In this document: one piece after another, positions 34,069 to 42,827 of the stretch
How the letters are laid out: every line of letters begins with the position of its first letter
Position numbering within the stretch: position 1 is the stretch's first letter
Origin: Methanoculleus horonobensis
Lineage (GTDB): Archaea > Halobacteriota > Methanomicrobia > Methanomicrobiales > Methanoculleaceae
Assembly (NCBI RefSeq): GCF_001602375.1
Contig: NZ_BCNY01000013.1
Span: 248,001 to 312,000, forward strand
Direction: 5' to 3'
DNA: 64,000 nucleotides
Made by a program: the position numbers and the translations under genes
Notes under the pieces: generated by a model
Database searches by the model: none
Seen by the model: only the letters and a program-made list of their open reading frames with translations
What the model was told of the DNA's origin: nothing

Positions 34069-35055
34069 ATGGTATCCAAATTAACCGAGAAGCCGCTGGC
34101 GTCCTGGCGGGGGAAAGACCGCTTCGAAGGGCGGATCCTCGATACGCTGACGGTTATCTTTCGAAGCGGCGGGTGCTCCTGGAACCGGTGCAGGATGTGC
34201 GGCTACCGGCACGAGCGGTATCCCGACCTTCCCCGGGACGAACTCGCCGAACGGATGATCCGCCAGGTCCGCTGGGTGAAAGAGAACTTCCGCGACGAGG
34301 ACTACCAGGTGCTCAAGATCTTCACGTCGGGGAGTTTCTTCGACCCCGGCGAGGTTCCCCCCGACGTCCGGCGCGCAGTCGCGGAGGCGTTCCGGGGCAA
34401 GGCCGTGATCGCCGAGACGCGCCCCGAGTATGTCGAGGCCGACGCGGTTCGCGAGTTCCGCGAAGGGATCGATACCGGTGACTGGGACAAACCGCTCCAC
34501 GTCGCCGTGGGCCTCGAGACCACGAACGATCTCATCCGGGAGAGGAGCATCGACAAGGGGTTCTCGTACGCCGACTTCCTCCGCGCCGCAGAGGTCGCCC
34601 ACGCCGCCGGTGCGGGCATGAAGGCCTACCTGCTGATGAAGCCGCCGTTCCTGACCGAACGCGAGGCACGCGACGATATGATACGCTCGATCAGGGACGT
34701 CGCTCCCGTTGCGGACAGCATCTCCATGAACCTCTGCACCGTCCAGAGCAGAACCGAGGTCGAGCATCTCTGGAAGCAGCACGCATACCGGCCGCCGTAC
34801 CTCTGGAGCGTCCTTGACGTGCTGATAAGTTCCCCGGTGCATATCCTCTGCGACCCCGTCGGCGGCGGGCAGATGCGGGGGCCGCACAACTGCGGTGCCT
34901 GCGACAGCACGATCGTGAAGGGGATCGCCGACTACTCGCTCTCCGGCGACGTCGGGCTCCTGCGTGCCCTTGCGGAGACGGAGTGCAGGTGCAAAGAAGA
35001 GTGGGAGTTCGTGCTGAACCAGGAAGAGCCGTACTGTATGCCGCTCACCCGCTAG
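34069..35055 (+). CDS. Archaeosine biosynthesis radical SAM protein (RaSEA-type)
   Basis: A 328-aa radical SAM enzyme with the 4Fe-4S motif GGCSWNRCRMCGYRHERY near residue 38 (CxxxCxxC) and KIFTSGSFFDPGEVPPDVR near 93. The C-terminal part has zinc-like cysteines in GPHNCGACDSTIVKGIADYS. It matches RaSEA, which works with ArcS to convert preQ0-modified tRNA to archaeosine; ArcS is not in this window. Divergent from the S-layer-like gene with only about 30 bases between, and its end overlaps the TIGR00300 gene by 4 bases. Confident of the family. Confidence 0.85.
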   Translation: MVSKLTEKPLASWRGKDRFEGRILDTLTVIFRSGGCSWNRCRMCGYRHERYPDLPRDELAERMIRQVRWVKENFRDEDYQVLKIFTSGSFFDPGEVPPDVRRAVAEAFRGKAVIAETRPEYVEADAVREFREGIDTGDWDKPLHVAVGLETTNDLIRERSIDKGFSYADFLRAAEVAHAAGAGMKAYLLMKPPFLTEREARDDMIRSIRDVAPVADSISMNLCTVQSRTEVEHLWKQHAYRPPYLWSVLDVLISSPVHILCDPVGGGQMRGPHNCGACDSTIVKGIADYSLSGDVGLLRALAETECRCKEEWEFVLNQEEPYCMPLTR

Positions 35056-36281
35056 CACTTCTCCTGTTTTTCAAGCTGCTCGCAGAGCAGCGGGAGGAAC
35101 GTCCCCGCATCGCTCACGACACCGATCGCCTGCGTCGTGCCCCGGTCCATCAGTTTCGTCACCGATGCGGGGTTGATGTCGACGCAGACGGTCTTGACGT
35201 ACGAGGGGAGGCAGTTCCCGACGGCGATCGAGTGCAGAAGCGTCCCAACCATCACCACCATCCCGAGATCGTGGATATGCCGGCGCATGACCTCCTGCGC
35301 CTCGACGACGTCCGTGATCGTGTCGGGGAGCGGGCCGTCGTCCCGGATGGAGCCGGCGAGCACGAACGGGATGCCCTTCTTCACGCACTCGTACATGATC
35401 CCGCCGGTGACGACCCCCTGGTCGACCGCGTTCTTGATGGAGCCCGCCCGCATGATCTCGCTGATGGCGCGGATGTGGTGCTTGTGTCCGCCGGTGACGA
35501 GCGTGCCCGTCTTGACGTCCATCCCGAGCGACGTGCCGAAGAGGTTGGACTCGATATCGTGGGTGGCGAGCGCGTTCCCCGCAAAGAGCACGTCGATGTA
35601 GCCTTCGCGGATCATCTTCGCGAGGGCGTCGGCCGCTCCGGTATGGACGATGGCGGGGCCGCCGACGAGCGCGATCTTCTCGCCTTTCTTCTTCGATATG
35701 AGGATCTCGCGAGCGATCTTTGCGATGATCGCCTCGCTCGGCCGCTCGGACGAGACGGTTCCGTGCATGAACTCGAACGTGCTGACCTTCCTCGGCCGCT
35801 CGGGGTAGACCACGCGGACCCCGGTCTCGCTGACGACGACGGCATCCCCCACCTTTATCTTCGATATCGGGGTGCAGAACGCCCGTTTCTCCGTCTCGTC
35901 GACGACGATGTGGCAGTCCATCTCGATACGCTCGACGGGCAACCATTCGTCCCGGTATTTTACGAAGGTCGGGTGGTTGGTGGTCGAGTAGAACCCCTTC
36001 GGCAGGATCCGGTCGCCCTCTGCCGGTACGAGGGTGACGTCGCCGATCTCGGGGGCGCGTGCGCCGAGCCGGTGCAGCTCGGAGAGGATGGCGTCGAGTT
36101 GATGATCGTTGGGCGCCGTCACGCGAAGCCGTGCGTAACTCGTGTCCGTCTTCAGTCTTCCGACGTTGAACGTGAGGATCTCGAATTCTCCCCCCATATC
36201 CATGATCCTGTCAAACACCAGGGTCATGACGCCCGAATCGATGATATGGCCCTCTAGTTCGATTTCCCGGCAGGATTCCAT
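35052..36281 (-). CDS. TIGR00300/LOR-SDH family protein (archaeal ornithine cyclodeaminase-like)
   Basis: A 409-aa protein with an N-terminal alpha/beta region (MESCREIELEGHIIDSGVMT) and a long C-terminal domain with a glycine-rich nucleotide site (KIALVGGPAIVHTGAADALA), LVTGGHKHHIRAISEIMRAG, and VCVDINPASVTKLMDRGT. Members of TIGR00300 have been linked to ornithine cyclodeaminase/proline synthesis in methanogens. The frame is open to 36431, but upstream codons are Ala/Arg/Pro-rich and not family-like, so the ATG at 36281 is used. Its last codons overlap the RaSEA end, so the genes converge. Confidence 0.75.
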   Translation of the reverse strand: MESCREIELEGHIIDSGVMTLVFDRIMDMGGEFEILTFNVGRLKTDTSYARLRVTAPNDHQLDAILSELHRLGARAPEIGDVTLVPAEGDRILPKGFYSTTNHPTFVKYRDEWLPVERIEMDCHIVVDETEKRAFCTPISKIKVGDAVVVSETGVRVVYPERPRKVSTFEFMHGTVSSERPSEAIIAKIAREILISKKKGEKIALVGGPAIVHTGAADALAKMIREGYIDVLFAGNALATHDIESNLFGTSLGMDVKTGTLVTGGHKHHIRAISEIMRAGSIKNAVDQGVVTGGIMYECVKKGIPFVLAGSIRDDGPLPDTITDVVEAQEVMRRHIHDLGMVVMVGTLLHSIAVGNCLPSYVKTVCVDINPASVTKLMDRGTTQAIGVVSDAGTFLPLLCEQLEKQEKC

Positions 36282-36490
36282 ATGTAAGAGTTGGTGATTG
36301 TCCGATAATACAGTTTCCCCGGAGGATGCCGCCGTGCAACACGGTGCTCCCGCCCTCCGGCCGGCCGCCCTCCCCGCGTGGCGGCACGCCGCCGGGACTT
36401 TTGGGATACGCGCCAGAGCGGCGGTTTTCAAGAAGAGAATAAAGCTCCTGATGTCTCCTCAAACCACAGACCGGCCCGCCCCCCGGAGCC

Positions 36491-37096
36491 TTACTCGCCC
36501 CGCTTCCGGCAGAGGTACTCCTGCACCAGCGCCAGTTCCTCGCGGGTGTTGACGTTGAAGGCAAGCCGTCTGTCGTGCAGGAGAAGCTGCAGTTCATCCT
36601 GGGCCGCACCGGAACCGCCCGCCGTCAGGATGTTGATCCCGGCGGGACAGGCCGGGACGCCGTCGACCGTTTCCGTGTACCGCGTGCGGCAGCCGTGCTC
36701 CTCGCAGAGGTCGCGGGGCACCCACGTCGAGCATGCCGGCACTCCCGCCCGGCGCCAGGCCTCCTCGACACCGGCGACGATATCGGGCGCAAGGCAGGGG
36801 AGGTCGGAGACGCAGGTGAAGAACGGCGTTCCTTCCCCCTCCAGGTCTGCCGCAGCGGCGTTGATATCCTCAATGTAGCCGAGCCCTTCCGCCTCGTACA
36901 GGCCGACCCCCTGCGCCCGGCACCAGTTCTTGGTGAACGGCGTCCGGTACGAGGCGACCACGACCACCTCGTGGCCTGCGGCCGTGAAGGCGTCGGTGAC
37001 GTAGGAGAGCATCGGCCGCCCGCAGATGGTGACCAGGGGCTTCTCGCCCATCCGGAGACGGGTGCCCTCTCCCCCGGCCATGATCAGGGCAAGCAT
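36491..37096 (-). CDS. cobY: Adenosylcobinamide-phosphate guanylyltransferase
   Basis: A 201-aa nucleotidyltransferase (Rossmann-like) that opens with the activated-sugar-type loop MLALIMAGGEGTRLRMGEKPL. It has FFTCVSDLPCLAPDIV near 95 and ends in FNVNTREELALVQEYL. This matches CobY, which makes adenosylcobinamide-GDP from GTP in archaeal cobalamin assembly. It overlaps the end of the cobD-type gene upstream by 13 bases, which supports a cobalamin operon. Confidence 0.85.
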   Translation of the reverse strand: MLALIMAGGEGTRLRMGEKPLVTICGRPMLSYVTDAFTAAGHEVVVVASYRTPFTKNWCRAQGVGLYEAEGLGYIEDINAAAADLEGEGTPFFTCVSDLPCLAPDIVAGVEEAWRRAGVPACSTWVPRDLCEEHGCRTRYTETVDGVPACPAGINILTAGGSGAAQDELQLLLHDRRLAFNVNTREELALVQEYLCRKRGE

Positions 37097-38082
37097 GTTT
37101 CGAGCGCCTCGATGAGTTGCCGGTTCTCATCATGCGTCCGGACGGCCACGCGGATGTGGCGGGGAAGCCCGAACGACCGGCAGTCCCGCACCAGGATACC
37201 GCGGGAGAGGAGCCGCCCAACGAGCACCTCCGCCTCCATCGGGACTTCGATAAGGATATAATTCGCGGACGGCGGCGCATAGACGAGACCGAGAGCGTCC
37301 AGACGGCTGCAGAGCCAGGCCCGCTCCCGGGCAATCCGCTCCCGCGACGCCTCAAGGAGGTCGTAGTGCCGGAAGGCCTCGATCGCGAAGGACTCGGCGA
37401 ACGCGTTCACCGTCCAGGGAAGGCGCATGGTCTCCACATTCTCGATGAGCTCGGGCGTGCCGAAGGCGTAGCCGAACCGGATGCCCGGCACGGCGAAGCT
37501 CTTTGTGAGGGAGCGCAGCAGAAAGAGGTTCTCGTCCGAGACGTCGACGACGCTCTCGCGCGGGTCGGAGAGTTCGATGAAGGCTTCGTCGAGGAAGAGG
37601 CAGGCACCCTGCCCGGCGACTCCATCAAGCACCCGGAGGACTTCCGCCCGGGCCAGAAGTTCCCCGGTGGGGTTGTTCGGGTTGCAGAGGAACCGGACGG
37701 TAGCCCCGCTCTCCTCCGCCGTGCACCGGGCACCGGCGAGCCTCACCGCCATCCCGTACTCGGCGAACGTCGGCGACTCGATACGGGCGGTATCGCCGGG
37801 TCCGAGCACGGCAGAACAGAACGCGCGGATCAACTCGACGGATCCGTTCCCGACGGCGACCTCTGCGGCATCGCGCCCGAATGTTCTGCCGATTTCCTCT
37901 TTGAGCGTCTCATAACGGTCGTCCGGGTAATCTTTCAGCGCCGAAGCGTCCGGAATCCAGGGGAACGCCGGAGGATACGGATTCACGTTGGCACTGAAAT
38001 CAAGCACCTCGCCCCTCTTCCGGGTGCGGTGCCAGCGCACCCGACCGCCATGTTCCGCCCTTTTAGGGAGATTATCTCTCAT
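37084..38082 (-). CDS. cobD: Threonine-phosphate decarboxylase-type aminotransferase
   Basis: A PLP-dependent fold-type I enzyme, 332 aa, resembling CobD, which makes (R)-1-amino-2-propanol phosphate from threonine phosphate for the nucleotide loop of cobalamin. The N-terminus EHGGRVRWHRTRKRGEVLDF leads to SANVNPYPP, as in CobD. The PLP lysine is in LRSLTKSFAVPGIRFGYAF near residue 190. CobD and HisC are close relatives, but the adjacent cobY argues for cobalamin. First gene of the operon. Confidence 0.83.
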   Translation of the reverse strand: MRDNLPKRAEHGGRVRWHRTRKRGEVLDFSANVNPYPPAFPWIPDASALKDYPDDRYETLKEEIGRTFGRDAAEVAVGNGSVELIRAFCSAVLGPGDTARIESPTFAEYGMAVRLAGARCTAEESGATVRFLCNPNNPTGELLARAEVLRVLDGVAGQGACLFLDEAFIELSDPRESVVDVSDENLFLLRSLTKSFAVPGIRFGYAFGTPELIENVETMRLPWTVNAFAESFAIEAFRHYDLLEASRERIARERAWLCSRLDALGLVYAPPSANYILIEVPMEAEVLVGRLLSRGILVRDCRSFGLPRHIRVAVRTHDENRQLIEALETCLP

Positions 38083-38161
38083 ATTCGTGGCAACTCTTTG
38101 AGGATACGTTGTCGGCTGCTATCCATAAAACCGTTATGTCGGGTAGAATTGCATATCGATA

Positions 38162-38173
38162 GGTATATATACC
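38162..38173. promoter_or_regulatory. Perfect palindromic TATA region upstream of cdrS-ftsZ
   Basis: GGTATATATACC is a 12-bp perfect palindrome inside an AT-rich stretch (38140-38190) in the divergent cobD/cdrS gap. It can serve as TATA for the plus-strand cdrS-ftsZ transcript (start near 38195). Its symmetry also suits a ribbon-helix-helix dimer binding the promoter. Confidence 0.5.
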
Positions 38174-38279
38174 ATCCGAATATTATTATGGCTTATCTGA
38201 TGCAGTCAGACGAAAAGGTTACGATTGTCTGACAAATGACCGACAAGGGGCAGTCACATGTCAGATATGAGTGATTGAA

Positions 38280-38459
38280 ATGATGGATCGGATTACAATC
38301 AGATTGCCACGGCAACAGGTCGAGATGCTCGAGAGGCTGGTGGAAGCCGGCGAATTCCCCACGGTATCGGAGGCTGTGCGGTATTCGGTCAGGGCGCTTC
38401 TTGAAAGGCATGGAAACCGTGTTCTACGTGAGGCCGACCAGATTTCATTCAAAGTTTAG
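38280..38459 (+). CDS. cdrS: Ribbon-helix-helix regulator (CdrS-like)
   Basis: A 59-aa CopG/Arc-type protein: beta strand [20 protein letters not shown], then helix-turn-helix [20 protein letters not shown]. In haloarchaea the cell-division regulator CdrS is co-transcribed with ftsZ2; the same arrangement is seen here, 12 bases before ftsZ. I use the ATG at 38280 (a second ATG follows at once at 38283); a GTG at 38271 is in frame but GAGTGAT there reads better as the ribosome-binding site. Probably an autoregulator and divisome regulator, by analogy. Confidence 0.75.
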   Translation: MMDRITIRLPRQQVEMLERLVEAGEFPTVSEAVRYSVRALLERHGNRVLREADQISFKV

Positions 38460-38471
38460 GAGGTATTATTG

Positions 38472-39599
38472 ATGCAGACGATCATCAACGAAGCGTTAAA
38501 ACACGCAGAACGTGAGAAGTACCTGAAGACGGACATAGCAGAGGGAGAAGAGGACATCATCGGCCAGCCGCGTATTGTCATCGTAGGTTGCGGCGGTGCG
38601 GGCAACAACACCGTCAACCGGCTGTACCACATGCAGGTCAACGGTGCGGAAACGATCGCGATCAACACGGACAAGCAGCACCTGGACATGATCCAGGCCG
38701 ATAAGAGAGTTCTCGTCGGCAAATCACTCACCAAAGGCCTTGGAGCCGGCGGGTTCCCCGATGTCGGCAGACGTGCAGCCGAGATGGCCCGGCCGACCCT
38801 GGAGAGCCTCCTCTGTGACGCCGACCTTGTCTTCATCACCGCAGGCATGGGTGGAGGCACCGGTACGGGTACCGCCCCGGTCGTTGCGCAGATCGCAAAG
38901 GAGCAGGGCGCCATCGTCGTCGGCATGGTCAGTTACCCCTTCCAGGTCGAGAAGGCCCGGCTTCTCCGTGCGGAAGAGGGGCTTGAACAACTCTCAGCCT
39001 CCGCCGACTCGGTGATCGTGCTCGACAACAACCGCCTCATCAAGTACGTGCCGAACCTCCCGCTCGGCCAGGCGTTCTCGGTCATGGACCAGCTCATCGC
39101 GGAGACCGTCAAGGGCATCAGCGAGACGATCACGGAGCCTTCGCTCATCAACATCGACTACGCCGATGTACGTGCCATCATGAGCAAGGGAGGCGTCGCC
39201 GTGATGCTCGTCGGCGAGAGCAAGCAGCAGAACAAGGCCGAGAGCGTCGTCCACGAGTGCTTGAACCACCCCCTGCTCGACATCGACTACCGCGGAGCCA
39301 CGGGGAGCCTCATCCACATCACGGGCGGGAACGACCTGACCCTCCAGGACGCCGAGGAGATTGCAAGCTCCCTGACCTATGAACTCGACCCCCACGCGGA
39401 CGTCATCTGGGGAGCGAGGGTGAACAGCGATTACGAAGGGAGAGTTCGCGTCATGGCGGTCATGACCGGCGTAAAAAGTGCACAGATCCTCGGAAGCCAC
39501 CGTGCCTACGAACCGGTGTCGCAACGGTCCAGCAGCGCACCCACCGGCAGGCGCATAGCAGGGGACGCCCCGAGCGGGCACCTCATTGACTTCCTCTAA
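38472..39599 (+). CDS. ftsZ: Cell-division GTPase FtsZ
   Basis: A tubulin-like GTPase, 375 aa, that polymerises into the Z-ring. A 30-residue N-terminal extension precedes [18 protein letters not shown]. The tubulin signature [12 protein letters not shown] is at about 126, and the synergy loop region contains [17 protein letters not shown]. The C-terminus ends in a short peptide (GHLIDFL) after a Ser/Gly linker. ATG at 38472 has AGGAGGT 7 bases upstream; a TTG at 38469 is too close to it. The FtsZ1/FtsZ2 paralog cannot be settled from sequence alone, though linkage to cdrS suggests FtsZ2. Confidence 0.96.
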   Translation: MQTIINEALKHAEREKYLKTDIAEGEEDIIGQPRIVIVGCGGAGNNTVNRLYHMQVNGAETIAINTDKQHLDMIQADKRVLVGKSLTKGLGAGGFPDVGRRAAEMARPTLESLLCDADLVFITAGMGGGTGTGTAPVVAQIAKEQGAIVVGMVSYPFQVEKARLLRAEEGLEQLSASADSVIVLDNNRLIKYVPNLPLGQAFSVMDQLIAETVKGISETITEPSLINIDYADVRAIMSKGGVAVMLVGESKQQNKAESVVHECLNHPLLDIDYRGATGSLIHITGGNDLTLQDAEEIASSLTYELDPHADVIWGARVNSDYEGRVRVMAVMTGVKSAQILGSHRAYEPVSQRSSSAPTGRRIAGDAPSGHLIDFL

Positions 39600-39959
39600 A
39601 ATTCTCTACCCTCTTTCATACCTTTCTTAAATCGGAATCGTTCCACGGAGGCGTCTTCTACGCCCCTACGAAATACTTAAGAGTACAGATGACGTTTGAA
39701 ATATAGACGTTCTTGTATAATCCCTCCAGCACGGGGTGTATTGTGCAGGGCACAGACCCACCGGGTCTGCGATTGCCAAAGTACCGGGGTTGAACACATG
39801 AGCAGACAGATGAACGACGGCCTCGATTTCCGAGTCCGGGAAACGTCTTTTCTTGTGGTGTGGCCGCTACACGAGCCTCCGGCATCTTGCAGCATACGGG
39901 AGCGGCCTTTTGCTGGCGGGGATATGAGACAGGTACCGAATGTCGAGGATTGGTAAAGA
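39600..39959 (+). ncRNA. Possible structured leader or small RNA before the coiled-coil gene
   Basis: The gap of 360 bases has a promoter-like CGAAATACTTAAGAG at 39669-39683, which would start RNA near 39705. Downstream are two convincing stems: CAGACCC-ACC-GGGTCTG (about 39749-39765) and GGCCGCT...AGCGGCC (about 39860-39906). A 52-codon frame from the ATG at 39799 to the stop at 39956, ending just before the coiled-coil ATG, exists but resembles no known protein. I read the region as a leader or small RNA; identity uncertain. Confidence 0.35.
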
Positions 39960-40820
39960 ATGCTGAACGATCTGATTGAAAAGAGAAAAAAAGTCCTTGC
40001 GGAGTCTGAGCAGCACAAAGACCGGCGCAATGAGTTGAACGCGCTTGCCAGCAAAAACGCCCGTGAACGCAACACCTTAAACGCCCAGACCCGCGAGTTC
40101 GTCGAGGAGGCGCAGCAGCACAAGGAGCAGCGGGATAAGATCAACGAAGAAGTCCAGGCGCTGAAAGACCAGAGAAACGAGTACAACGACAAGGCAAACG
40201 CGCTCTTCGAGGAGATCGAGTCCTTCAAAAGAGAGCATGGCAACCTCCAGAACCGGGGCATCAAAGAGCTGCAGAAGCAGATCGAGCACCTGGAGTTCAA
40301 GCAGCAGACCGAGGTCTACAGCACCGATAAAGAGCGCGAACTTATCGAGAAGATCAAGCAGCTCAAGGCGGCGGCGAAGGACCAGGAGGCCGAGCTCGAA
40401 CAGAACAAGGAGATGCGGACGAAACTCACCGATGCCCGTGAGTTTCGCAGGCTGGCTTCCGAGATCCACAAGGATGTCACCGAGAAGGCCGAGGCCGCAC
40501 AGCAGCACCACGACCTGATGGTGGAGTCTTACAGGAAGGCCGACAAGTCCCGCGAAGAGGCCGATCAGGCCCACCAGCAGTTCGTCGAGGCCCAGGAGGC
40601 TGCGGACGAGGAGCACAAGCAGTTCATCGCCTGCCAGAAGGAACTCCGCGACTACGACAAGGTCATCTCGGGTCTCCGGAAGAAGACCAAGAAGACCAAG
40701 GTCACCAAAGAGCAGAAAGCCGTCCGGAAAGAAGCGGAACGTGTCTTCCAGCAGTTCCGTGACGGTGAGAAGATCACCACCGACGACCTGCTCCTGCTTC
40801 AGCGTGCAAAACTCATCTAA
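39960..40820 (+). CDS. Coiled-coil protein
   Basis: A 286-aa almost entirely helical protein of charged heptads (LIEKRKKVLAESEQHKDRR...; LQKQIEHLEFKQQTEVYSTD...; AEAAQQHHDLMVESYRKADK...), with KKTKKTKVTKEQKAVRKEAE near the end. It resembles the archaeal coiled-coil family sometimes misnamed phosphoserine phosphatase; there is no catalytic motif. Probably structural or nucleic-acid/ribosome associated; function unknown. Downstream of ftsZ but with its own promoter-like region. A T6 run (40824-40829) follows the stop. Confidence 0.8.
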   Translation: MLNDLIEKRKKVLAESEQHKDRRNELNALASKNARERNTLNAQTREFVEEAQQHKEQRDKINEEVQALKDQRNEYNDKANALFEEIESFKREHGNLQNRGIKELQKQIEHLEFKQQTEVYSTDKERELIEKIKQLKAAAKDQEAELEQNKEMRTKLTDAREFRRLASEIHKDVTEKAEAAQQHHDLMVESYRKADKSREEADQAHQQFVEAQEAADEEHKQFIACQKELRDYDKVISGLRKKTKKTKVTKEQKAVRKEAERVFQQFRDGEKITTDDLLLLQRAKLI

Positions 40821-40823
40821 TAC

Positions 40824-40829
40824 TTTTTT
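40824..40829 (+). terminator. Oligo-T terminator
   Basis: Six T four bases after the coiled-coil gene stop (TAATACTTTTTTATC). Confidence 0.4.
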
Positions 40830-40843
40830 ATCGCGCTGCAAAT

Positions 40844-40853
40844 CATTTAATAG
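40844..40853 (+). promoter_or_regulatory. TATA box of the DUF373 gene
   Basis: CATTTAATAG about 25-30 bases before the ATG at 40876, implying a leaderless or nearly leaderless mRNA. Confidence 0.45.
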
Positions 40854-40875
40854 ATCCGAGGCGATGTTCTATTGA

Positions 40876-42000
40876 ATGCCGAAAGAGCGGACGCTTGTCC
40901 TCTGTGTCGATCGCGATGACGATCTCGGGTTCAAAGCCGGGATCGATGGCCCCACCGTGGGCAGAGAGGCATGCCTCCATGCGGCGACCTCGCTTGCCCT
41001 GGTCGATCCCGAGGACTCCGACGTCAACGCCATCTTCGAGACGATCCGGCTCTACGACGAACTTGCAAAAAAAGGGGAAGAGGTCGCCGTCGCCGTCATC
41101 TGCGGCAACCACATGAACCTGCTCGAGGGTGACCGGCGGGTCGCGTCCGGTCTCGATGCAATTCTCTCCGCAACGGATTCTACATCCTGCATCATCGTGA
41201 CGGACGGTGCCGAGGACGAGTACGTTCTCCCCATCATCCAGTCCCGGGTGCCGGTCAGCAGCGTGCGGAGGGTCGTGGTCAACCAGATGCCGAACCTCGA
41301 GGGGACGTACTACATCTTACGCAGGCTTCTCGACGACCCGAAGGTCTCGAAGATCGTGCTCGTCCCGCTCGGCCTTGCCATGCTCCTCTATGCCGTGGGA
41401 TATCTGCTCGGGTACCCGGAGGGTGCGACCATCGTCGTCGTCGGTGTCATCGGCACCTACCTGCTCTTCAAGGGCGTCGGGATAGACGAGGTCTTCGGTT
41501 ACCTGATCACCTCGCTAAAGGCGTCGCTCCACGGCGGGAGGTTCACGTTCGTCTCCTACATCGCCGCGATACTCCTCGGTATCGTCGGGGTCATCCTCGG
41601 GCTCATAAGCCTCCTCGAATACTACTCCCCGTTCGGGATCATCATCCAGCTCCTGGCGTTCATCTACGGTTCCGTTGCCTGGTTCATCGCCGCCGGCCTC
41701 GTGGCATCGGTGGGAAAGATCATCGACGTCTTCTTAAACGAGCGCGAGGCGATCCAGCGGGTGATTGCCCTGCCGTTCTTCGTTCTGGCGATCGGAGGCA
41801 TCGCCTACGGGGCAAGCATCTACATCCTCTCGATCAGCAGCGAGATCTCCGGGTTCCCCATAACGAGCACGAGCGGTGCGCTGTATATCCTCTTCGCGAT
41901 AATCGGAGGCCTCTTCTGTGCCTTCTTCGGCGTTTACCTCCAGTCGTTCCTGGGCCGGTGGGTCGATGAACGCGAACCCGTCCCGAACCGGTCGCACTGA
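40876..42000 (+). CDS. DUF373 family membrane protein
   Basis: A 374-aa archaeal protein. Residues 1-150 form a soluble domain (TLVLCVDRDDDLGFKAGIDG, AVAVICGNHMNLLEGDRRVA, SCIIVTDGAEDEYVLPIIQS, VSSVRRVVVNQMPNLEGTYY). From about 155 to 360 there are six membrane segments. The family is conserved in euryarchaeota without a known activity. It stands alone on its transcript, facing the glycosyltransferase gene, whose stop is 44 bases away. Confidence 0.85.
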   Translation: MPKERTLVLCVDRDDDLGFKAGIDGPTVGREACLHAATSLALVDPEDSDVNAIFETIRLYDELAKKGEEVAVAVICGNHMNLLEGDRRVASGLDAILSATDSTSCIIVTDGAEDEYVLPIIQSRVPVSSVRRVVVNQMPNLEGTYYILRRLLDDPKVSKIVLVPLGLAMLLYAVGYLLGYPEGATIVVVGVIGTYLLFKGVGIDEVFGYLITSLKASLHGGRFTFVSYIAAILLGIVGVILGLISLLEYYSPFGIIIQLLAFIYGSVAWFIAAGLVASVGKIIDVFLNEREAIQRVIALPFFVLAIGGIAYGASIYILSISSEISGFPITSTSGALYILFAIIGGLFCAFFGVYLQSFLGRWVDEREPVPNRSH

Positions 42001-42043
42001 AGGCGTAGAGAGGGGCCTTCGGACCCGGGACCGTCTCGTCCCC

Positions 42044-42736
42044 TCACTTCTCGACGACGTAGCGGATGAACCGCTTCGGCCTGATACCGACCGTATTAAG
42101 GAGCATAACCAGGATATAGACGGCACTCAGGCGATACTTCCCCATCAGGAGGTATCGCCGCGGCGATACGACGATGGGGAGGTCGAGCCGGACAAGCCTC
42201 CCGTGCCGGCGTGCCGCCCGCGAGAATTCCACGTCCTCCAGATAGGGCAGCGGCTCGTACCCCCCGATCTTAAAGAACGCCTCTCGTCTTACGAATATAC
42301 CAAAATCCCCGAAGAACGTCTGCGTCTCCGCTGCCAGCAGGTTCCCGAACCGGCTTGTCAGGCGGAGCAGGGGGTCGCGGCTCGCGAACGCGTGCAAAAA
42401 GCCCCCGCCGATGACCCCCTCACGCTCCAGTGCCCGGCCGATCGCGTCCGGAGCACTCCGGGGGATCCTGCAGTCGACATGAAGGAAGAGGAGAGCGGTT
42501 CCCGTGGCGTGCCGGGCTCCGACGTTCATCTGGACGCCCCTTCCTGCCGGCGAGGAGAGCACGACGATCCTGTGGGCGAACGAACCCGCTCCCGCTTCGA
42601 GTGCACTGCACGTACCGTCCGTGCTCCCGCCGTCGACGACGATCAACTCGAACGAACCCTCGAGGTCGTCGATATGCGCCAGAAATTCAGGGATGTTCTC
42701 TTCTTCGTTGAGCACCGGCGTGATGATCGAGAGCAT
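42044..42736 (-). CDS. Family 2 glycosyltransferase (TIGR04283-like)
   Basis: A 230-aa GT2 enzyme. LSIITPVLNEEENIPEFLAH opens it, VVDGGSTDGTCSAL near 34 and FLHVDCRIPRSAPDAIG near 89 provide the nucleotide-sugar and DxD-type sites, and GGYEPLPYLEDVEFSRAARR near 168 the catalytic acid. One membrane segment is predicted near the end. It fits TIGR04283, often found in arsenosugar-type clusters. Transcribed divergently from the radical SAM gene over a shared promoter region (42737-42827). Confidence 0.82.
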   Translation of the reverse strand: MLSIITPVLNEEENIPEFLAHIDDLEGSFELIVVDGGSTDGTCSALEAGAGSFAHRIVVLSSPAGRGVQMNVGARHATGTALLFLHVDCRIPRSAPDAIGRALEREGVIGGGFLHAFASRDPLLRLTSRFGNLLAAETQTFFGDFGIFVRREAFFKIGGYEPLPYLEDVEFSRAARRHGRLVRLDLPIVVSPRRYLLMGKYRLSAVYILVMLLNTVGIRPKRFIRYVVEK

Positions 42737-42779
42737 GCGTGAAGACCCCCTCCCGCAAAGGGCGCATCTCCGTCACCCA

Positions 42780-42789
42780 CTTATATGAT
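42780..42789. promoter_or_regulatory. TATA region between glycosyltransferase and radical SAM genes
   Basis: CTTATATGAT is the only good TATA candidate in the divergent gap. On the plus strand it predicts a start near 42810 (ATG 42828); on the minus strand a start near 42755 (ATG 42736). Confidence 0.45.
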
Positions 42790-42827
42790 GATGCTTATGG
42801 TAGGGCGTGTTCTTCAGGGCTGCTGCC

